A stretch of DNA of 64,000 nt from NCBI RefSeq assembly GCF_001043005.1, contig NZ_JYKZ01000001.1:434001-498000 (forward strand). Reading direction: 5' to 3'. Positions within the stretch are counted from its first letter, which is position 1. Every line of letters begins with the position of its first letter. A model generated the notes under the pieces. The model ran no database searches and was not told the origin of the DNA. It saw only the letters and a list, made by a program, of their open reading frames with translations. The position numbers and the translations under genes were made by a program. Of the stretch, positions 9,284 through 17,489 are shown one piece after another. This stretch comes from Pseudomonas psychrophila. Its GTDB lineage: Bacteria > Pseudomonadota > Gammaproteobacteria > Pseudomonadales > Pseudomonadaceae.

Positions 9284-9301
9284 CTCTGCTGGAGAAATAC
9301 C

Positions 9302-10015
9302 ATGTCTCAGACTCCCAATCCTTTCATCCGAGGCTACCAAAACCTGCATGTCGTTCGTACTCTCTGCATCACCTATGAAGACGACAGCCCGCCCGTATGG
9401 CGGCAACTTCATCCCAGCCAAGCACACCTTCTGGACGATCAAATCGCGCAGTTTCCCTGCATCCTGTGCAACGACTTCGCGCTGATCACGGAAGGCCAGG
9501 AGGTCGGCGACGACCTTGAGGCACAGTGCCAAACCGAAGGAATCGTCCGCTCGGTGGTCCACGCCATCCTCGGCGGCGATGCCGGGCAGCCCATCCACAT
9601 CGGCGATACCTACGCCGCTGAGGACGCGCGGGAAGTTGTACGGCGCCTGACTTTTGAGACTGGCTTCTACAGCCGATGCTGGGAAATCAGCACGGCGCAC
9701 ATCACCGAAGAAGCGGGTTGCTACCTGACAGAGCTTGCAGACATCGCCACGCCGATCGGCTTTCTGTTCGTCGCTTTCCGGATCCCATACAGCCCGGCGA
9801 TCGGCGTCAAGGTGATTGCCACGCCCTGGACCGATGCCAACCTGCAGTACGTCGAAGGCATCACCGCCGAGCAGTTGCGGCAGGAACAATGCGACAAAGG
9901 CATGCCGGAGTCGCTGGTGAATGTTCTTCTTCTGGCCGCACTGGCTGATGTCCGCATCCTGATCTTCGACGCCGACGCACCGGTACTTGACGGCTTGCCG
10001 TTGTACGAAGAATGA
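9302..10015 (+). CDS. Conserved ICE protein of unknown function (DUF5983-like C-terminus)
   Basis: A 237-residue soluble acidic protein without signal peptide. The C-terminal stretch RILIFDADAPVLDGLPLYEE resembles the end of DUF5983 proteins of ICEs and plasmids, an assignment from memory and tentative. The N-terminal part has several Cys (CITY, CILC) but no clear metal motif. The start at 9302 follows GGAGAAATACC; upstream in-frame codons run through the leader hairpin. It forms its own transcription unit, closed by the terminator at 10038. Confidence 0.65.
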   Translation: MSQTPNPFIRGYQNLHVVRTLCITYEDDSPPVWRQLHPSQAHLLDDQIAQFPCILCNDFALITEGQEVGDDLEAQCQTEGIVRSVVHAILGGDAGQPIHIGDTYAAEDAREVVRRLTFETGFYSRCWEISTAHITEEAGCYLTELADIATPIGFLFVAFRIPYSPAIGVKVIATPWTDANLQYVEGITAEQLRQEQCDKGMPESLVNVLLLAALADVRILIFDADAPVLDGLPLYEE

Positions 10016-10037
10016 CCCTTACCACGACATACCTTCT

Positions 10038-10062
10038 AGCCCCTCAACCGAGGGGCTTTTTT
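10038..10062 (+). terminator. Rho-independent terminator
   Basis: GCCCCTC-AACC-GAGGGGC followed by six T residues, 25 bases after the stop of the 9302 gene. A textbook intrinsic terminator. Confidence 0.9.
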
Positions 10063-10154
10063 CTGCTCGGATGAAACGACAAATGCGGGGCACACCGGTT
10101 GCCGATTGACGCGGGCCTACCGCCGTGTGGCGATGTCATTCTGCGCACAGGTTT

Positions 10155-10285
10155 GCTGGCGTAGCCGGCACCATCCCAGGTAGTCGAGACCTTCAAGACT
10201 TCGGTGCGGTTTTGCGCGCTGGTCACTGTGCTCCCTGATGCACGCAGCATCTATTTACCCACCCCCCAAGGGATACCCTCCCTTG
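10155..10285 (+). promoter_or_regulatory. Recurrent four-hairpin leader element, copy 1
   Basis: Stem A GCTGGC-GTA-GCCGGC (10155-10169); linker with CCATCCCAGGTAG and CTTCAAGACT; stem B GTGCG/CGCGC (10204-10219); a short stem C GTGC/GCAC (10228-10243) with loop TCCCTGAT; then CAAGGGA-TACCC-TCCCTTG (10267-10285). This is the most diverged copy of the element also found at 12633 and 31947. It lies between the terminator at 10062 and the start codon at 10325, so it should be the 5' leader of that gene. Confidence 0.6.
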
Positions 10286-10324
10286 CGGGCAGGAGTCCCT
10301 TGTTTTCCTCAAAGGAGTCTCCCC

Positions 10325-11125
10325 ATGGATCACTCATCCATTCGCACGCAGATACCAGAGCTGGTGTCGGCCCATGTTCCGCGCAATGTTCGCAGCTTCA
10401 AGTTCCGCATCTACGAAGACCTTCCGCAGGAACTCTCGCTCGGCGTCCGTATGGACCCGCAGCCCTTCGAGGGCAAAATTGTCGCCAAGACCGATCAGGT
10501 CATTGTGGTCAAGATCGGTCGTGCCGAATTCGCCGTACTGGATCGCCAGCAGGTGAGCCAGGAACCCGACGAAGGCACCAAGGTACAAGTCCAACCCTAT
10601 GTTCGTCGTCGCTTCGACGGTCTTCGCGCGGATACGCCCGAAGAGCGCACAGAAGTGGCCTCAGACGGCACTCCATACACGGTGAAGACACACATTCTCG
10701 GATCAGCACCGGCCAAGTTGCCGGCTCCTGAACTGCGTTGCCCGGAGTTGCAGGAACTCGTTCATCAACTGGAGCAACTGCCCGCTCCCGATGGTTTCCG
10801 GCGCATCACCCACCTCCTGGTGGATGCCAAGGCCAGGGATTTCACCTGGGTCGACCCGTTGCCCAACAACATCATCGAGACGCCACCCGCGATCAGCTTC
10901 ACGGTCTCCACGGAGAAATTCCAGGGCCGCGTCACGGTGCTCTATGACCGTGCCGGCGACCATTACGCCGTGGAGTTGCGCCACGCTGATGAACTCATCC
11001 AGCGCGTGGACGAGGTGTACTTCGACATGCTCGGCGAAACGCTGGAACACCTGATCGACGACGGGCATTGGCGGCAGATCCAGGTGGAAATCCTGTCGGA
11101 CGGGCGCAAGCCGATCCGGCATTGA
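10325..11125 (+). CDS. Conserved ICE protein of unknown function
   Basis: A 266-residue soluble protein that I do not recognise by family. It has a basic beta-rich first third (RSFKFRIYEDLPQELSLGV), a Pro/Glu-rich middle and a C-terminal half with ITHLLVDAKARDFTWVDPLP and QRVDEVYFDMLGETLEHLIDDG. No catalytic motif, signal peptide or membrane segment is visible. The start at 10325 is preceded by AAAGGAG at 10312-10318, and the leader carries the four-hairpin element. The neighbouring DUF3085 gene follows 83 bases later with its own ribosome-binding site. Confidence 0.65.
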   Translation: MDHSSIRTQIPELVSAHVPRNVRSFKFRIYEDLPQELSLGVRMDPQPFEGKIVAKTDQVIVVKIGRAEFAVLDRQQVSQEPDEGTKVQVQPYVRRRFDGLRADTPEERTEVASDGTPYTVKTHILGSAPAKLPAPELRCPELQELVHQLEQLPAPDGFRRITHLLVDAKARDFTWVDPLPNNIIETPPAISFTVSTEKFQGRVTVLYDRAGDHYAVELRHADELIQRVDEVYFDMLGETLEHLIDDGHWRQIQVEILSDGRKPIRH

Positions 11126-11208
11126 TCAGTCGCCCAACACCACTCCTTACCTGTCCAGCTTCCTGCCTTCCTGGTGGGAAGCATTTTCCTCAAGCAATGG
11201 AGATCACC

Positions 11209-11571
11209 ATGTTGCGATTCAAAGGTACAAATTTGCGTCCCGTGCTGGCCGAGGCTATCGCTCACAAGAGCCGCCTCATCCTCGCCAAGGATCATGGGGT
11301 GTATTTCCTGGCCGAGTTCGGCGAGCGTACACCTGAAGGGCAGCAAAAACTGCTGGCCTACGCCGTCGGCTGCAATCCCGACATTGATCCGTTCGATGAC
11401 TGGTGGGAACTCGCCCGCACCGAGCTTGGCGGGGATGACTTCGGGGAGTTTCTTGATCCCCACGATACTGTCTTCACCCGCATCCTCAACAGTGAAGACG
11501 ATCTTGAATTGTCGGCCACGCCGACACAGCTTTCGCTGCAAGCCGTTGCGTCCAAGCCTGGTAAAGGCTAG
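11209..11571 (+). CDS. DUF3085 family protein
   Basis: A 120-residue protein recognised as DUF3085 from the N-terminal MLRFKGTNLRPVLAEA, the phrase KLLAYAVGCNPDIDPFDDWW and the FLDPHDTVFTRIL segment. The family is common on Pseudomonas ICEs and its function is unknown. The start at 11209 follows ATGGAGATC; an in-frame extension to 11068 overlaps the previous gene and is unlikely. A terminator follows 17 bases after the stop. Confidence 0.85.
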   Translation: MLRFKGTNLRPVLAEAIAHKSRLILAKDHGVYFLAEFGERTPEGQQKLLAYAVGCNPDIDPFDDWWELARTELGGDDFGEFLDPHDTVFTRILNSEDDLELSATPTQLSLQAVASKPGKG

Positions 11572-11588
11572 CTCACCACCTGATCACA

Positions 11589-11612
11589 AGGCCTCCATCC
11601 GGGGGCCTTTTT
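11589..11612 (+). terminator. Rho-independent terminator
   Basis: AGGCCTCC-ATCC-GGGGGCCT followed by TTTT closes the DUF3085 unit. The stem is eight pairs with one G-T. Confidence 0.85.
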
Positions 11613-11715
11613 CTGAACAACGGCCATGTGACCGCATGCCTGTCTCTCGTTCCTTTCACAAGGAGTTCCCTCTGCCGTCGGTGCCTGTCGGCACACCAGC
11701 CTGGAGACAGCTCAC

Positions 11716-12557
11716 ATGCGCGACCCATTCAAGATTGACCAACCCACCTGTATCAGTTTCAGCGGCGGTCGCACCAGCGCCTACATGCTGTGGCGAGTGC
11801 TGCAAGCCAATGCGGGCCTGCCTGCGGATACCGTAGTCTGCTTCGCCAACACCGGCAAGGAAGTGGAGGCCACGCTGCGTTTCGTACGCGAGTGCAGCGT
11901 ACGGTGGCAGGTGCCGATCCAATGGCTCGAATATCGCGATGCGTTGCCCGGCTTCGCGGTGGTCAATTTCGCAAACGCCAGCCGGCAAGGCGAACCCTTC
12001 GAGGCGCTAATCCGCAAGCGCCAGCACCTGCCCAACCCGGTAGCTCTGGGTTGCACCACCTCCCTGAAAATCCGGGCAATGCACAAGTTCGTAAGCAGTT
12101 TGGGTTGGACCGATTGGGATCAGTTCATCGGCATCCGGGCTGACGAGCAGCGCCGCGTGGCGAAGATCAGGACGCGCGGTCATTCCACAGAGTCCAGCAG
12201 AGAGACGATGTGCATGCCGTTGGCCGAGGCTGGCGTGAGCATGCGCGAGGTGACCGCCTTCTGGTAGGCCCAGCCCTTCGATCTGGAATTGCTGACCGTG
12301 AACGGCCGCACGCTCGAAGGCAACTGCGACCTGTGCTTCTCAAGCCACAGGGACAGCGGCTGGCACTGTTCAAGGCCAAACCGGGGTCCGCCGTCTGGTG
12401 GATACGTATGGAGTCTTTGAGTCTTGCCAGCAAACCCAGCGGCGCCCGCTTTCGCAACGATGGCCCGACCTATGCCGACCTGGCCCGATTCGCCGCCCAC
12501 CAGCGCGACATGTTCGATTCCGACGAAGCGTCCATCGCCTGTTTTTGTGGTGACTGA
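11716..12557 (+). pseudogene. Broken PAPS reductase-like (PP-loop) gene
   Basis: The first 183 codons match PAPS reductase/PP-loop proteins carried by ICEs and phages: FSGGRTSAYMLWRVL is the ATP pyrophosphatase loop, followed by CFANTGKE and PVALGCTTSLKIRAM. After TTC TGG the frame meets TAG at 12265-12267. Translation beyond it continues as AQPFDLELLTVNGRTLEGNCDLCF, then a one-base loss near 12337 shifts the frame to KPQGQRLALFKAKPGSAVWW and onward to a natural end CFCGD at 12557. The C-terminal cysteines (CDLC, CFC) are thus cut off. Intact members are about 280 residues. Two independent lesions argue for true decay rather than one read error. Confidence 0.8.
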
Positions 12558-12876
12558 ACAATGGGGATGCGCGCCAGTACCGATTTCCGGTAGCGGGCAC
12601 ATCCCACGGGTGCCACGTTTCAGCCATGTTCCGCTGACGTTGTCAGCAACATGCCCAGGTGGTCACGATCTTCAAGACTACGGCGCGGTTCCGTCCGCGT
12701 TGATCAATCCAGTTCGCACTCGGCATCCCAGATGCGAACGCCCATCGAGTCTTCGATGGTGATGCCAGTCTAGTTGTACCGGATCCCAGGATCCATCAAC
12801 CCACGCGGGGGTTACACACCTCCCGTCCAGGTCGGTGTGTCTCCGCACTCTTGTCCTGCAAGTCTGGAGATTCACC
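12558..12876 (+). other. Structured leader of the DUF3577 gene
   Basis: About 320 bases without a gene. It contains TACCG-ATTTC-CGGTA near 12579-12593, the four-hairpin element at 12633-12759, and a G-rich/C-rich pair around 12810-12828 (GGGGGTTACACACCTCCC). A phrase like the TACCGATTTCCGGT hairpin recurs at about 15299 after another ICE gene. Confidence 0.5.
12633..12759 (+). promoter_or_regulatory. Recurrent four-hairpin leader element, copy 2
   Basis: Stem A GCTGAC-GTT-GTCAGC (12633-12647); linker ACATGCCCAGGTGGTC and TCTTCAAGACTACGG; stem B CGCGG/CCGCG (12684-12699); stem C GTTCGCA/TGCGAAC (12712-12739) enclosing GGCATCCCAGA; stem D CCATCGA-GTCT-TCGATGG (12742-12759). Compared with copy 3, stems A, B and D differ in sequence at paired positions yet stay paired. 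It ends 118 bases before the DUF3577 start. Confidence 0.7.
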
Positions 12877-13428
12877 ATGACCACTTCATCCGAAAAAACC
12901 TTTTTCGATCTTCACATCACCGGCCTCGGTTATCTCAATCGCGTTCGCGAAGTGAAGCCAAAGAAAGGTGATCCGTTCCTGGCCTGCGATATCGCAGCGC
13001 TCAATGGTCCGAGCGACGACGTCTCGTACGTGCGTTTTGATACGCGCGTATCGGGCTCGGAAGCACAACACCTGGTTCGTCGCTGCATCGAGGCCGTCGA
13101 GGCGGAGAAGAAAGTGATGATCGGGTTCCGACTCAGCGACCTGTGGGCTGATACGTTCACCTACACCAAAGGTAAACGTGCAGGCGAACAGGGAGTGAGC
13201 CTCAAGGCCCGTCTGCTGTTCATCAGTTGGATCAAGGTCGACAGTGCTTTGGTTTACAAGGCCGAGCCGAAATCGACCAAGGCCGATGAAAGCGAATCGC
13301 AAGCCCCTGCGGCTTCCGAATCGCCTGTCAGCCAGGAAGCACCCGCTTCGGAAACCTCCGAGCCTGTTGCAGAACCTGTCGACAAAGCCACCGATGCACA
13401 AACACCGGCACTGGCCGAGTCGTTCTGA
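12877..13428 (+). CDS. DUF3577 / STY4534 family ICE protein
   Basis: A 183-residue protein recognised as DUF3577, the STY4534-type ICE protein usually described as replication-linked. Residues 1-125 form the conserved part (FFDLHITGLGYLNRVREV, FRLSDLWADTFTY, LLFISWIKVDSALVY); the tail is low-complexity Ala/Glu/Pro/Ser. The start at 12877 is preceded by TCTGGAGATTCACC. The long folded leader and the terminator-like hairpin at 13597 make this a single-gene unit. Confidence 0.85.
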   Translation: MTTSSEKTFFDLHITGLGYLNRVREVKPKKGDPFLACDIAALNGPSDDVSYVRFDTRVSGSEAQHLVRRCIEAVEAEKKVMIGFRLSDLWADTFTYTKGKRAGEQGVSLKARLLFISWIKVDSALVYKAEPKSTKADESESQAPAASESPVSQEAPASETSEPVAEPVDKATDAQTPALAESF

Positions 13429-13523
13429 TCCGTAACGCCGGGGTGGTCCTTCGATTCAACCCTCGTGCGGTTGATATCGGGCCAACATAAGCCCCGGCCT
13501 TCCTTCATTGCCTATTGGGTTAT

Positions 13524-13538
13524 TACGCCATTGGCGTA
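13524..13538 (+). promoter_or_regulatory. Leader hairpin between DUF3577 and DUF932 genes
   Basis: TACGCC-ATT-GGCGTA, a perfect six-base stem with a three-base loop followed by CCATCC. Shape and following bases resemble stem A of the recurrent leader element, but the rest of that element is not evident here. Confidence 0.35.
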
Positions 13539-13596
13539 TCCATCCGCATCGGTACGACCGACATGCAGATGGGCTTCTTCCTGCCAAGTTTCGTCC

Positions 13597-13620
13597 AGCC
13601 CCTGCATCGCGGGGCTTTTT
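13597..13620 (+). terminator. Intrinsic terminator before the DUF932 gene
   Basis: AGCCCC-TGCATCGC-GGGGCT with a run of T immediately after. It lies 168 bases after the DUF3577 stop and 72 bases before the next start, so it could end the upstream transcript or attenuate the downstream one. Confidence 0.75.
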
Positions 13621-13691
13621 GTCCTATGCACTCGTGCTCGCCTGGCTCCTAGCCAGTCGTTGTCGGCTGCTCAATTTTCAAGGAGTTTGTC

Positions 13692-14519
13692 ATGCAACTT
13701 GCCTCTCGTTTTGCATCACGTTCCCCCGTGCTACGTACTGATCATCCGCTGTCCGATGACCAGATCCGCGCAGTCGCCCCTTCCATCTTCGCGGAAAACC
13801 CGCATGAAAGCCGTTCCGAGCGGTACAGCTACATACCGACCTGCGCTGTACTGGCGAAACTACGCGATGAAGGGTTCGAGCCCTTCATGGTATGCCAGAC
13901 CCGCGTGCGTCACGAAGACCGTCGTGAATTCACCAAGCACATGCTCCGGCTTCGTCATGCGAGCCAGATCAATGGCAAAGAGGCCAATGAAATTATCTTG
14001 CTCAATAGTCACGACGGTACGAGCAGCTATCAGATGCTGGCGGGCATGTTCCGCTTTGTCTGCCAAAACGGTCTGGTGTGCGGCAACATCGTCGGTGACG
14101 TCCGTGTGCCTCACAAGGGCAACGTGACGGAACATGTCATCGAGGGCGCCTATGAAGTCCTGCGTGGCTTCGACCAAGTACAGGACTCCCACGAAGCCAT
14201 GCGAGCTATCATGCTCGACGATGGCGAAGCAGAGGTCTTTGCGCGCTCGGCACTGATGCTCAAGTACGACAGCCCGGACAAGGTGCTGCCGATCACTGAA
14301 AGCCAGGTGTTGGCGACACGCCGGTTCGATGACCAACGCACGGATCTGTGGTCGGTGTTTAACCGAGTACAGGAAAATCTGGTCAAAGGAGGTCTGTCTA
14401 GTCGGACCGCCAACGGTCGCCATCAACGCACACGCCCTGTGCAAGGCATCGACCAGAACGTGCGCCTCAATCGGGCGTTGTGGTTGCTGGCCGAAGGTTT
14501 GCGACAGCTCAAAGCTTGA
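13692..14519 (+). CDS. DUF932 family protein
   Basis: A 275-residue protein recognised as DUF932 (plasmid- and phage-borne, DUF945-like). The signature region is EIILLNSHDGTSSYQMLAGMFRFVCQNGLVCGN in the middle, with SYIPTCAVLAKLRDEGFEPF before it. No catalytic residues are known for the family. TCAAGGAGTTTGTC before the ATG is a good ribosome-binding site. The C-terminal Arg/Asn-rich stretch (NGRHQRTRPVQGIDQNVRLNR) is basic. Confidence 0.85.
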   Translation: MQLASRFASRSPVLRTDHPLSDDQIRAVAPSIFAENPHESRSERYSYIPTCAVLAKLRDEGFEPFMVCQTRVRHEDRREFTKHMLRLRHASQINGKEANEIILLNSHDGTSSYQMLAGMFRFVCQNGLVCGNIVGDVRVPHKGNVTEHVIEGAYEVLRGFDQVQDSHEAMRAIMLDDGEAEVFARSALMLKYDSPDKVLPITESQVLATRRFDDQRTDLWSVFNRVQENLVKGGLSSRTANGRHQRTRPVQGIDQNVRLNRALWLLAEGLRQLKA

Positions 14520-14969
14520 CCGCTCGCTGACTTTGCCCACTCCGGGCAGAGTCTGCGATTCTCACACATTGCTCCTGCCAGAGCGCTCTTCAATCCCCAA
14601 GGGACTGTACTGGCCTCACGGGCTGGTGCCGTCCCTGCTTCTTCGTAAGGACATCACCATGCCCCATGCATCCGCCATCCAACCGCTACTGCGCATCCAC
14701 GGACCGACTTCTTTTATCCCAAAGGAGCTTTACCATGAACCTTCGATACCTCCCACATCTGCGCTCCGCGCAGCCCTTCTCCGCCCAAGGAGCACCGTGC
14801 CATCAGTGGTGATTTAGCGTTGGTGGTTATCACTGACGAGCAACGCAGTCTCACGACCATTCAATTACTCGTCGAGGCAGTTGCCCCCTGAAGGCCGAGA
14901 TTGTCGGTTTATCCACCTGTTGGGGCCCATCCCCCCAAGGGTGCTGTGGTCCTCAACAAGGAGACTTCC
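14520..14969 (+). other. Leader region with a possible broken small gene
   Basis: 450 bases without an intact recognisable gene. A 52-codon frame opens at 14659 after AAGGACATC, overlapped by the possible broken gene at 14735. The end contains TTGGGG-CCCAT-CCCCCCAA just upstream of the 14970 ribosome-binding site, another GC leader hairpin. Confidence 0.45.
14735..14891 (+). pseudogene. Possible frameshifted small ICE gene
   Basis: The ATG at 14735 has AAAGGAG 8-14 bases upstream and encodes MNLRYLPHLRSAQPFSAQGAPCHQW before TGA at 14810. One base earlier in phase, from 14808, the sequence reads GDLALVVITDEQRSLTTIQLL and ends at 14891. A single extra base would join them into a 51-residue protein. 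I do not recognise it. Confidence 0.4.
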
Positions 14970-15278
14970 ATGGCACATTCATCCAGATATCACCGCCACC
15001 ACTCCAAGCTGTTGTTTCCGGTTGGCGCGTTGATCTTCAGCAAGGGCGTCGATCGCCTGATGCGTGAAGGTCGCCTTGATCCAATGCCGTTCTTTCAACG
15101 TCATGCGCGTGGTGACTGGGGCCAGGTTTCCGACGAGACCTGGTACGCCAACAACGCCGCGCTGAAGATCGACGGGCAGCTCAATTCATTCTACGTGGTC
15201 ACCCGTGAAATCAGCCTTAGCATCATGTCCGAGGCCGACCGCAGTGCCACCATGATCCGACTACCGTCGGAACGCTGA
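14970..15278 (+). CDS. Small mobile-element protein of unknown function
   Basis: A 102-residue protein resembling small plasmid/ICE proteins that share the pattern FP-x-G-x-(I/L)-x-x-(S/T)-x-G near the N-terminus, a central FFQRHARGDWGQVSDETWYANNAAL and an end like SIMSEADRSATMIRLP. The family is widespread on conjugative elements and has no assigned role. The ATG at 14970 follows CAAGGAGACTTCC. No signal peptide or membrane segment. Confidence 0.75.
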   Translation: MAHSSRYHRHHSKLLFPVGALIFSKGVDRLMREGRLDPMPFFQRHARGDWGQVSDETWYANNAALKIDGQLNSFYVVTREISLSIMSEADRSATMIRLPSER

Positions 15279-15346
15279 GGCCGTTCTTGCCATTATCTAC
15301 CGACTTCCGGTCGCCAGTACCGGTCAGTCACTTTTTTCACCGCCCG

Positions 15347-15364
15347 GGGGCCTAACTCGGCCCC
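15347..15364 (+). terminator. GC hairpin after the 14970 gene
   Basis: GGGGCC-TAACTC-GGCCCC, about 70 bases after the stop, without a T-run. It marks the boundary between the accessory module and the pilus/transfer genes. Confidence 0.4.
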
Positions 15365-15504
15365 TGTCCCCCTTGGCCTAAGGCAGAGTTTCCGAGCGAG
15401 GCCAAAGGCATGATTAATCTGGTGACTCGGCGAATCCTATTGTTTGCTGATACACCGGCCTTGTGAGGCGATGGTGTCGGTTCCACGCTCCAGAGAATCG
15501 ACCG

Positions 15505-16089
15505 ATGCCAGCATTCAGCCAAAATCACCCCAGCAAGGTCTTACTCTGCCTGCTGATGACAGCCGCTCTGGCCAGTTGCACGACGGCATCCGCTCCGACT
15601 CCACCCACTCCGGTTAAACCCGCAGAGAAAGGTCCCAGCGCGTCCGCGCGCGGGATGCCGGAGTTCATCTCAGTGGTGCGTTATGGCAGGTACACCCTGG
15701 TCGAGTTGGCTCCGGTATTAGCGCAACAGGACCTATTGTTTCAGGTCGTCGACGTGACCGTTCCCGACACACGCACAGCCACCGTTGGGGGCGCCCTGCG
15801 TCATGTCCTGCTCCGTTCTGGCTACCAGTTGTGTTCCAGCAGTGATATCGCAGCGCTGAATGTGCTCCCGCTACCGGCTTCGCACTACCGACTGGGCCCG
15901 CTGTTGTTGCGTGATGCCCTGCTCACGCTGGCCGGTCCTGCCTGGGGTCTGGAGGTCGACGACGGCGCACGCCGGATCTGCTTCACACGCGCAGTGCAGC
16001 CCACCACCGATGGTGCACTTCCCCAATCCGGACCGGTCGCCCCTGTCGACATAGCGCGGCCTCCATTGAAAACGGAGGCCAGACCATGA
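15505..16089 (+). CDS. PilL N-terminal-type lipoprotein (TIGR03748-like)
   Basis: A 194-residue protein with a lipoprotein signal peptide (cleavage before Cys in LASC near residue 26) and a Pro-rich linker. The folded part (ISVVRYGRYTLVELAPVLAQQDLL... HYRLGPLLLRDALLTLAGPAWGLEVD) matches the PilL N-terminal domain of PFGI-1 class elements, thought to act in the outer envelope with the conjugation or type IV pilus machinery. The start at 15505 is preferred because it puts the signal peptide at the N-terminus. Its stop overlaps the next gene by four bases. Confidence 0.8.
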   Translation: MPAFSQNHPSKVLLCLLMTAALASCTTASAPTPPTPVKPAEKGPSASARGMPEFISVVRYGRYTLVELAPVLAQQDLLFQVVDVTVPDTRTATVGGALRHVLLRSGYQLCSSSDIAALNVLPLPASHYRLGPLLLRDALLTLAGPAWGLEVDDGARRICFTRAVQPTTDGALPQSGPVAPVDIARPPLKTEARP

Positions 16090-16742
16090 GGGAATATCAA
16101 TCCACCCCAGGCGACTCCCGCAGCATGCTGTTGCGTGCGGCCAGCATCGCATGGCTGATCCTGATTAGCGCAGCCACGATCGTCAACCACGTCTCGCTGT
16201 CGAGTCTGGCCACCCAGACCAGCGCCAGCGCTCAGGGCAGCCAGGTTGTTACCTTGGAAGCCCGGCTGACTGATCTGAGCCAGCGCCTCGACGTTCTGCA
16301 GAAACGGCCTGTTACCTTGACCCAAGCCCGTTATGATACTGATAGCAAAACACTTGAGCAACGAATGACCGCCATCGAAATCGGACTCGAGCAGCGTCTG
16401 ACAGCAGCCAGCCTGTCTTCTCTGGAAACACGCATCGACCAGTTGACCGCCCGTCTGGATAAACCCAACCAGACGACTCCAGTACCGGTGCGCACCCGTG
16501 TGACACCCCCGACAAAACCGACCCAAGCAGCGGGCCTACCTTTTACGGTTATGGGGATCGAGCTTCGCGGCGGCGAACGATTTCTGTCGATCCTGCCAAC
16601 CGGCAATGCCGCCTTTTCCGAGATGCGCGTCCTGCGTCCCGGTGAAACTGACAGCGGCTGGCGCCTGCAAGCCATCGATGGCCAGGCCGCCGTGTTTCAG
16701 CGCGAGAACGGTGGCCAGATGCATCGTTTGACGCTGCCGTAG
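16086..16742 (+). CDS. Membrane-anchored coiled-coil ICE protein
   Basis: A 218-residue protein with one membrane segment near residues 17-36, then a predicted coiled coil (VTLEARLTDLSQRLDVLQKR ... LEQRMTAIEIGLEQRL) to about residue 130, a Pro/Thr linker and a small C-terminal domain (FTVMGIELRGGERFLSILP). I know it as a conserved gene of this operon but not by name. The arrangement suggests a periplasmic spacer anchored in the inner membrane. It is coupled to the PilL-like gene (ATGA at 16086). Confidence 0.65.
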   Translation: MREYQSTPGDSRSMLLRAASIAWLILISAATIVNHVSLSSLATQTSASAQGSQVVTLEARLTDLSQRLDVLQKRPVTLTQARYDTDSKTLEQRMTAIEIGLEQRLTAASLSSLETRIDQLTARLDKPNQTTPVPVRTRVTPPTKPTQAAGLPFTVMGIELRGGERFLSILPTGNAAFSEMRVLRPGETDSGWRLQAIDGQAAVFQRENGGQMHRLTLP

Positions 16743-16751
16743 GAGCTCGGA

Positions 16752-17489
16752 ATGAACAACACTCTCGTCTTCCGCGCGTTAACGCTGAGCCTGGCCGTCT
16801 CCTTTCTCTCTCCGGCAATCGCACAGAACGCTCGCACGATCGCCTCTACCGTCTCGCCCAGCGAGGAACAAACAACGACCTCACGCGTCAGCGACGAACA
16901 ACAGGCCCGTGACTGGGGATTGCACACAGAGGAATGGGCTCGCTATCGCCAATTGATGCAGGGACCGCTGGGCATCTTTTCGCCCAACCTCGACCCATTG
17001 ACCGCACTCGGCATCGAAGCGCGCTCCGAGGAAGAAGGCGACCGCTATGCCGAGTTGCAGGTTCAGGTTGAAGCCCGCCGCGTCGAAAAGACGCTGGCAT
17101 ACCAGCGGGCCTACGACGCCGCCTGGCAACGCCTGCACCCGGGCATGCAGCGTGTCATCCTGCCCAGCCAAACTCCTGGCAACTCCTCCACCACCGCCAA
17201 CAGCACCGACCGCATCGCCGTGTTCATCAAGGACGGCTGCGCGCCATGTGGCCTGGCGGTTCAGCAGTTGCAGGTATCCGATGTCGGCTTCGACCTCTAC
17301 ATGGTTGGCAGCCGCGCCAACGACGCGCTCATTCGCGACTGGGCAAAACGCGCCAGTATCAATCCAGATCGCGTACGCAACGGTTCAATCACGCTCAACC
17401 ACGATGCCGGTCGCTGGCTGTCTTTGGGCCTGCCGGGGGGCCTGCCTGCCGTTGTGCGACAGGTCAATGGCCAATGGCAACGGCAGTGA
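16752..17489 (+). CDS. TIGR03759 / PFL_4693 family ICE protein
   Basis: A 245-residue exported protein with a signal peptide ending about AIAQ (residue 25). The conserved block ARDWGLHTEEWARYRQLMQGPLGIFSPNLDPLTALGI identifies the PFL_4693 family. The C-terminal third looks thioredoxin-like, with C163-A-P-C166 preceded by IAVFIKDG. It may act on disulfides of other envelope components. GGAGCTCGGA lies before the ATG, and the end overlaps the transglycosylase gene by 16 bases. Confidence 0.85.
   Translation: MNNTLVFRALTLSLAVSFLSPAIAQNARTIASTVSPSEEQTTTSRVSDEQQARDWGLHTEEWARYRQLMQGPLGIFSPNLDPLTALGIEARSEEEGDRYAELQVQVEARRVEKTLAYQRAYDAAWQRLHPGMQRVILPSQTPGNSSTTANSTDRIAVFIKDGCAPCGLAVQQLQVSDVGFDLYMVGSRANDALIRDWAKRASINPDRVRNGSITLNHDAGRWLSLGLPGGLPAVVRQVNGQWQRQ

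Larger units (their letters stand above)
7699..9301. other. 1.6-kb region with strong hairpins and no convincing intact gene
   Basis: Long minus-strand open frames exist here but have Arg/Pro/Gly-biased shadow-like composition and no family resemblance. Instead there are hairpins: GCCCCGC/GCGGGGC at 7753-7771, an 18-bp perfect pair at 7901-7918 and 7935-7952, GCACCGGTA/TACCGGTGC at 8350-8385, ACGTGGA/TCCACGT at 8731-8747, and a long one before the next gene at 9247-9276. The stretch may encode a large structured RNA or a transfer or replication site. A frameshifted small gene may lie at 8940-9280. Confidence 0.5.

Noticed and set aside
12210..12557. Separate 115-codon gene after the PAPS-reductase-like frame
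   Set aside because: Its C-terminal 70 residues are the continuation of that protein family after a frameshift, so it is part of one pseudogene.
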